A DNA stretch of 64,000 nucleotides from Phoronis australis (lineage: Eukaryota > Phoronida > Phoronidae), in contig NMRA01000297.1 of assembly GCA_002633005.1 (NCBI GenBank), forward strand, positions 108,737 to 172,736, read 5' to 3'. Below, one piece after another: positions 58,000-64,000 of the stretch (position 1 is its first letter; every line of letters starts with the position of its first letter). A program made the position numbers and the translations under genes. The notes under the pieces were generated by a model. The model ran no database searches. It had not been told where the DNA came from and worked only from the letters and a program-made list of their open reading frames with translations.

Positions 58000-60900
58000 G
58001 AAACGTGCACGTAATGATTCATGCATATATTTTGAAAAGTCGACAAAATTTGTAAAGCGAAGGTTTTGCGGAGCGTATTAATTTCCTGAATTTTTAAATT
58101 CAGTAAGACAATTTTGCAACTGCAAAATCATATTTTTCCTGAGGCTCCTCTCTGGCAAGAGATAACGGAAAAACAGTCGCTTTTTTCTCAAATTGTATAT
58201 CACTCGAGAAAAATTGATGACCTGACAGATATCATCAATTGCTGCACATTTCTTGATTTTTGGAAATATAGATATTTTCACATAGAGGGGCCCTACGTCT
58301 GAAGGAGGCCATTGATCACATTCAAGTGGCCACAGTTTTTATGTTTCTATTGAGACATTCTTACGGAGAGAGGACCCAATGTTGGACTCGTCTATTTTCC
58401 TTTGTGAAATCGTGCAACCAACTTTCATGTTAAATAATGTTACTTTCTGTACCGTCGTCTGACCACACGACGGTGGAATGAACTGTCACTCTTTTCTAAG
58501 CTTAGTGATGTTTAGCTTTTCATAAAGATGTCCCATATCGGACGGCACCCTCTCTCGGTGGAGCAGTTCGGCGAATTGTCGCTTTGTCCCTCTATACATG
58601 TAAATCCGACACTGTCAAGTATTCACGAGGAAGTTGTGATTCGAAATTCATCAAAAATACAAAACTTTCGAGCACAGCACAATGGTATCAATTAACATTC
58701 TACCCAAACAACCAAAAATGTGAAAAAATACAATAGGATTGAACGTTATCAAATTTTAAAGAACGTGAAGACCGCTGTTTGTTAATTACACAAAAGGACT
58801 ATTTCCGATGGTTAGTTATAAAATAATGTTATTGGTTTTCATATTATCACAAGAATAGCATCTCTTTTAAAGATGGTTACTATGAGTTGTTTGTAAGAAA
58901 TTCCCCCATTTGGAAACACTGCTGTCGAGGCTACCATTGGGGTAACTGTGTACATGTCGAACGAAGGTATCCAAATACTCGCAATAATAAACAAACTAAA
59001 CATATATTTCAGCGTTTTTTTGAGGTCAAGTTCAACTCGTGAACTGTTATAGGTAATTTGAAAGAGCACAAATACACCTTACTACGAATGCCCTATCTTC
59101 CATTCCCCCGGTTATCCGTCAAAAATCTGCGCGCATGCCTGCGGAAATTGCTTATAACATTCCGTTTTGGTTAATAAATTCGTTGGTTTCTGAATTACCT
59201 GTAACATCCTTAGCCGCAGAGATAATAACTCTTGGGCTGTCTCCGGTGAGTCCATTCATACTTGAATGTTGTTTTTAGGTAAATTGTATCTATGAAAACC
59301 GACATGTTAATAGGTGATTTTTGGCAAATAGTAGCTAACCTTTTAAGAAATAAACACGAGTCAGGGAATTTAATTGAAGCTGGAAAATGAAAAAAAAAAC
59401 TATAACTCGATCCCAAATAATAAAGTGCACTTGGGCGCTTTTTGCCTAACTAAAATAACTCTCAAAAACATTGATGAAGTGTGGACACTTCCCAAAAAAA
59501 TTACAATTCAAATGACAATGAATGCATTGCTTTTTCACTTCGGCACAAGATTTGTTATTTAAAGTCACTAACAGGGGATCAAAAAGTAATTAAGTCATTA
59601 AATCAAGGTAAACGCATTGCTTATGGATTTGATTGTTGGTTTCTTTCTGATTTACATGGTTATGTATCTAGGAAAGTGGACTTATTGAGAGATGATTTTT
59701 TTGACAGAAGTTAATCTGGTAATAAATGACAATACTTCAATAAACTTGATTGCAGGCCGACATTGGGAAAATTCTGTCTGTCATCAGATCTCCAAATATG
59801 GAAGTACACTAAACGATTTTTGTCTATTTGTCTGTAGGAAATTGATGAATTTCGGACAGCTCAATAATGTGTCCTCAAATGTTCTCACAATTCAAATGAC
59901 AATGAATTGTTCGTTGGTTTAGGAACTAGATTACAAGGATTAAGTTTACAAATCGTAGATCGAAAACGAAGGTTAAGTGCTTAAATAAGTAAAATCAAAC
60001 TTTTTGGTCAGCAACTTGGAAAGGTTGTATTTGAACTTCCTTGATGTTTTTGGTTTCCAGCAGTATTGCGCAATTAATTTTTGTTCTTCAAAACTGTATC
60101 ATTTGCTTCCATTTCCCGTGCATACTACACACACGGCATGCGCGCACCCAGCCTGAAATATAGGAGAGCTCGATAATATCGTACCGGGCAATCTTAAACT
60201 ATCTAGATACTGATCCTTTGACAACTGGGAAAAATATACACGTTTGTTGTCATATACAAACATCGTAGGTCCTACAGCAAAGAACTGGCTTAAGTGTGTG
60301 ATTATATGGAAGCGTGCCAGTATAGCGCAGGATCCAAACCAAAGCAAATCGTGTGTAGATCGTACACTATGGGAAAGCTGGAATGTAAAATTGACTATCC
60401 ATTACTGGTACGTGTCCAAATATTTGGCCAAAGAAAGGACCAAGTTTGATAGCGTGTATGATTGAAGCCAGGTGGGGTTACAGATGACACAAGAACCAGT
60501 CATGATTCTCGATTAAGGGATTCTTAGAAAATTACCAAGATGTTAAGATCATTTCCTTACAATGAATCATTATGTTTAATATCAAAGATTAATCTCTGTT
60601 TTAACTATTGAAATATGGATTTGTGAGTTTGTGATATAAAATATACATTAAAAAAATGAGTTAAAGCAAACCTACAGTCCAGAGACAACAAAATGTCAGT
60701 TCTCTGCATACCGAATGACCTCCTGTGCACTTACATTGTGGATCCATGTCACCATAATGTCGTCCCTACCAAACTGAATGACCTGAGCACAAAGACACTG
60801 TGGATCCAGTTGAAACGGCATATTTCCGGAATTCCATGTCTGTTGTGTGTAGGTGAACTAATTGATTAGTTATTGTACAATGTACACCTATGATAGGTCT

Positions 60901-61460
60901 TCCTGAGTGCAAGTTGACTCAGCGGTGTAAGGAAAATCTACATGTACTCATTAAAAACATAAAAAGACGTAAGAAAAGACGCGCGCATTCAGTAAGATAA
61001 TGCCAGCATGAGACTGCACGTCTTAATACTGTAATGAGTTTGTTGTATTTTTATCGCAGACAAAGTTTGGTGCTGTCCTATGCTGGTACACCTTTAGAGC
61101 TTAGCTAAACTGTTTGCAAATTGGCATGATATCGTGATTTCGTATTCGATATTTTATACCAATACCATACGGCGTGCGATATTTTTTATATATGCTATCT
61201 CAAGTTCCTTACTATTCAAACTATTCTCTCTAAAGATAACCCAAGTATTTTTTACAAACTGTGTTATCTAGACAAACGCGGGACTTGTTCATTGTCATAT
61301 GACATGTAGTTTGTCTTCCGTTGCAGTTGAAATGTTCACCGAGATTGCTGTTGTTATAACTGAGTGTTGCCCATTATTTAATTATGCGAAGGGTTTTGAT
61401 GAAGTTAAAGTGAGCTTACAATTTGCATGAAAGTCTAATTACGATAATACGTGAATCCTT
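58000..61460. other. no gene recognised; one imperfect internal repeat and a lone MITE end
   Basis: The string acaattcaaatgacaatgaa occurs at 59503 and 59888 in the same orientation, in ORF contexts that translate alike (NSNDNE). This suggests a decayed internal duplication of an unknown coding element at about 59370-59990. 60137-60153 is a single CATGCGCGC MITE end. Confidence 0.45.
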
Positions 61461-61474
61461 TGTCACTGGGTTTT

Positions 61475-61745
61475 GCACAGGTTCACTGACTTGTTCCGTC
61501 AGCATCACGCGGACGCTCCCGGTAATATACCGTATTTGGTTACACAGACTTTGGGTGTGAACCAAAATACCATGAGCCGACATGCAAAATTACGGCAACT
61601 GAGAGACAGGTCATGTAAAGGATGGTGTGAGAACAGGTTGTCCAATAACAACACATCAAGTCACAGATCGACGAATCTTTGTCTTAGCTGCCATAGTACG
61701 ATTTACCACGGCTAAGGAGTTTCAGTGTACAACTCCCTGTTAATG
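61475..61745 (+). mobile_element. Tc1/mariner-like transposase N-terminal fragment, decayed
   Basis: LGVNQNTMSRHAKLRQLRDR fits the helix-turn-helix and recognition region. After one frame change near 61620, TGCPITTHQVTDRRIFVLAA and RFTTAKEFQC follow, matching the GRP(R)xTT..DR.I linker and RFTTA of Tc1-type transposases. The catalytic DDE part is not found downstream, and no terminal repeats were located. Confidence 0.55.
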
Positions 61746-61749
61746 AAGT

Positions 61750-64000
61750 CAGCACATTTCATTTATGATACCAAACATAAGAAATTACTTGTTTCATGAC
61801 GAGACCTGGACTGGTGTGCCAATATGAAAATGAAAACAAGAGGGCGCAGGCGCAAAATATCAACGAAATGATTTTTTGAACGTGTTCATCAGAATTAACC
61901 ACCCTTGAATGCACGAGACAAAGTTGACTGAAATGTAGGAAATCACTTTAGGATCTACTATCATCGACTTCAGCATATTCTTCTTTAAGTGTGGGACACC
62001 ATTTCCCTAGCTTACGTCAGAACACTGACAGTTAACGGTATGAGATGTGCGTCTTGCTTATATGCTGGCAATAAAGTACCGATGGTAGCCAAACAAATGA
62101 CGTGGCCTCATTCAAAATCTCACATCCCATTGTTCTTTGGGATATCGAAATGGAAATTAGGTCTATGTCTATTTTAAACGCGAAAAAAGAGATTTGTAAC
62201 AAAACTCTTGTTGAGTACTGTATGAGACGACCAGCATATATTGTACATGATGACGTTTAAAGTGTAGAGCTGTGTTGGGTTTCTACACGATTTTTAAGAG
62301 TATGGCTAAGGCAAAGAAGTGATGCGTCATATTCCAAAGGCTTATTCTAAGACCTCGAAGTTACAACAATAAAATCTTTAGCTTCTAAACAGTTTTTACG
62401 TGTGCCTTTTCCGGAATAATCGTCCTTATCAAAGTTTGTTGTGAATATACTTTCGGCAAGGAAGTCAGATACGTGTTCGTACAGTTCTGGTCTAGTTGGT
62501 CTGTTCAGTGAATCATGGACTTCTGGTCCAGGTTTAACTTTCAGTGTGGGATTAGACAATCAAACTATGTTGACATTAGAACCTTAGACTACACCTGAAC
62601 AACTCAAACGTGCGTAAACGGTTTTAGAAGCCAAAACTGCCACAGAATTGACAGGTGTCGAATACTGCTTCCTTCGAATTCACTTGAAGACCTGAAAACA
62701 TTGGCGTGGTAGGGGAAAAGGTGACGAGACGTGTTTAGATCAATTTTGTTTTCATTTTACATACAAGGGTATTGTTGAACTAGACAGAGTGTGTAGATGC
62801 CCCCCAAAGACATCGTAGAGCTAGACAGAGTGTGTGGATGCCTTCAAGGCATAAATTGTGAGTATGCACGAGTGCACTGAGTTTTTCGTTTAATGATCGA
62901 TGGAATCTACATTAAATAGAAACGCGTGGAACATGGTATTGACTCTGTGTAATCTCATATAACTATAGTGGGCCTATGTAAACATTAGTCTTTCAATGAC
63001 AAACACATGATATCGTCAAAATCTTAAAAAATCCATAACACATGCACATGTTGTTAGTTGGAGCTGTTCATTAATACTCAAGTCTCGTATAAAACTTTGA
63101 AGACGCCTTTAAATTTACGTAAATAGAACTGGGAAATTCGTAAATCGTTGAAGTGTTGTTAAACTAGATTTCCAGCCTCTACACATGTAGCATAACCTCA
63201 GTTGACGTATGTTATAACTTTTAACATATCGACATTTCACTTGAGAGCACCACGCTCATCGTGAGAGATATCTCGACTTTAATGTCGGCCATTAACAATC
63301 AGCACTTTCGACCCGAGTGAAGAAATGATGACGTGATCAGATTCAATAGTTGGATCTCTTGGCTTTTAATGTTGGTCAACTAAATGGTGTTACGACGAAA
63401 TAATACTGCAGTATCACCTTATCTCAGGTTGCCTGGTCATATCTCCATGGCAACATAGATTTTTGTGAAATCTGCATATTAAAGATACGAGTTCTCGTTC
63501 TTTCCTCCGAGTCAATTAGAAACTTGAGACTTGGTTTGATCACGAGGAATGCCGTTTAATCACGTGACTATACAGTGATTATGTTTTGTACGATTGTTGA
63601 TGAAATGTGAACAAAAACTGTTATTTAGTTTGTTTCTCACAGCAGCCTGTAAAACGAGTATTGGAAATCACTAGAGAGTCGTATCAACTTGCGCTTCACG
63701 TTCTCATTAAAAATGTATTAATAAACATAACTTAATGATCAAAGTTCCCACAGGAAATACGACAGCGAATACACAGACTACTGACAATCCGCTTTATCAT
63801 TGTTTTTGCAGCCTTCGATGCCTGTCGTTTTTCAAATCCCTTTGGGCAAAATACAGTGATTGACTAACTTTAAGATTTAAAAGGATGACAATCAAATTAT
63901 CGGATGCCGGCAACCCGAGCCGCGTTCGACAATACTCATTCTATTATAGGTCACCCTCCCTGCACAACAGGAAAAACTAAAAGCCGTTACTTTTTACGAG
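61750..64000. other. no gene recognised
   Basis: Short ORFs only. A two-unit repeat (gagctagacagagtgtgt, then gatgcc) at 62778-62842. Confidence 0.5.

Noticed and set aside
58839-59069. Minus ORF with hydrophobic stretches resembling a receptor transmembrane segment
   Set aside because: Only about 76 codons, with no conserved receptor motif; hydrophobicity is expected from AT-rich DNA.
1-64000. CRISPR arrays, bacterial operons, ribosome binding sites
   Set aside because: The window has spliced genes and eukaryotic transposons. The tandem arrays are minisatellites without the repeat-spacer pattern.

Overview
This is intron-rich animal nuclear DNA, AT-rich, with GT..AG introns, many inverted-repeat elements and a block of the TTAGGG-type telomere repeat. 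A ciliary gene, non-LTR and Ty3/gypsy relics and a Tc1-like relic all fit a marine invertebrate. A deuterostome such as a hemichordate or lancelet is possible, but the species cannot be fixed from the sequence alone. Only two protein-coding genes can be supported, both on the + strand. Most short open frames here are intronic, intergenic or transposon-derived.

Region 1 (about 2.2-13.6 kb) holds the last nine exons that I can find of a CFAP43 orthologue. CFAP43 is an axonemal tether protein of the inner dynein arm. The visible part is about 443 residues of charged coiled coil and ends at a stop at 13164-13166. Its introns carry minisatellites, an 890-bp terminal-inverted-repeat element, a 330-bp near-perfect foldback hairpin and a hammerhead-like motif.

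Region 2 (13.7-21.5 kb) is intergenic. It holds tandem repeats, a CATGCGCGC-type MITE, a decayed LINE (endonuclease plus reverse transcriptase pieces) and small GGGCGGCGCA hairpin elements.

Region 3 (21.5-30.3 kb) is a phytanoyl-CoA dioxygenase (PhyH) family gene. Ten exons and 382 residues are visible, with the iron-binding HxD...H set and the distal Arg intact. A 1542-bp inverted-repeat element is inserted exactly at the end of its reading frame and supplies the stop codon. A second copy of the last exon lies 2 kb downstream with an intact acceptor and open frame.

Region 4 (30.5-39.4 kb) is a transposon nest. It holds an interstitial telomere-like array, a gypsy relic interrupted by a MITE, and a 4.2-kb foldback-type element whose arms are built of 140-bp subrepeats. 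That element contains a decayed repetitive-family ORF and a nested MITE.

Region 5 (39.4-46.9 kb) is a decayed segmental duplicate of the PhyH locus. Exons 2, 3, 9 and 10 are recognisable, and exons 1 and 5-8 are lost.

Region 6 (46.9-64 kb) has no gene that I can support. It holds LINE reverse-transcriptase fragments on both strands, 13-mer repeat clusters, a HIRAN-like fragment and a Tc1-like transposase fragment.

The most unusual pattern is that tandem repeats in both genes repeatedly begin at, and multiply, a 5' splice site.
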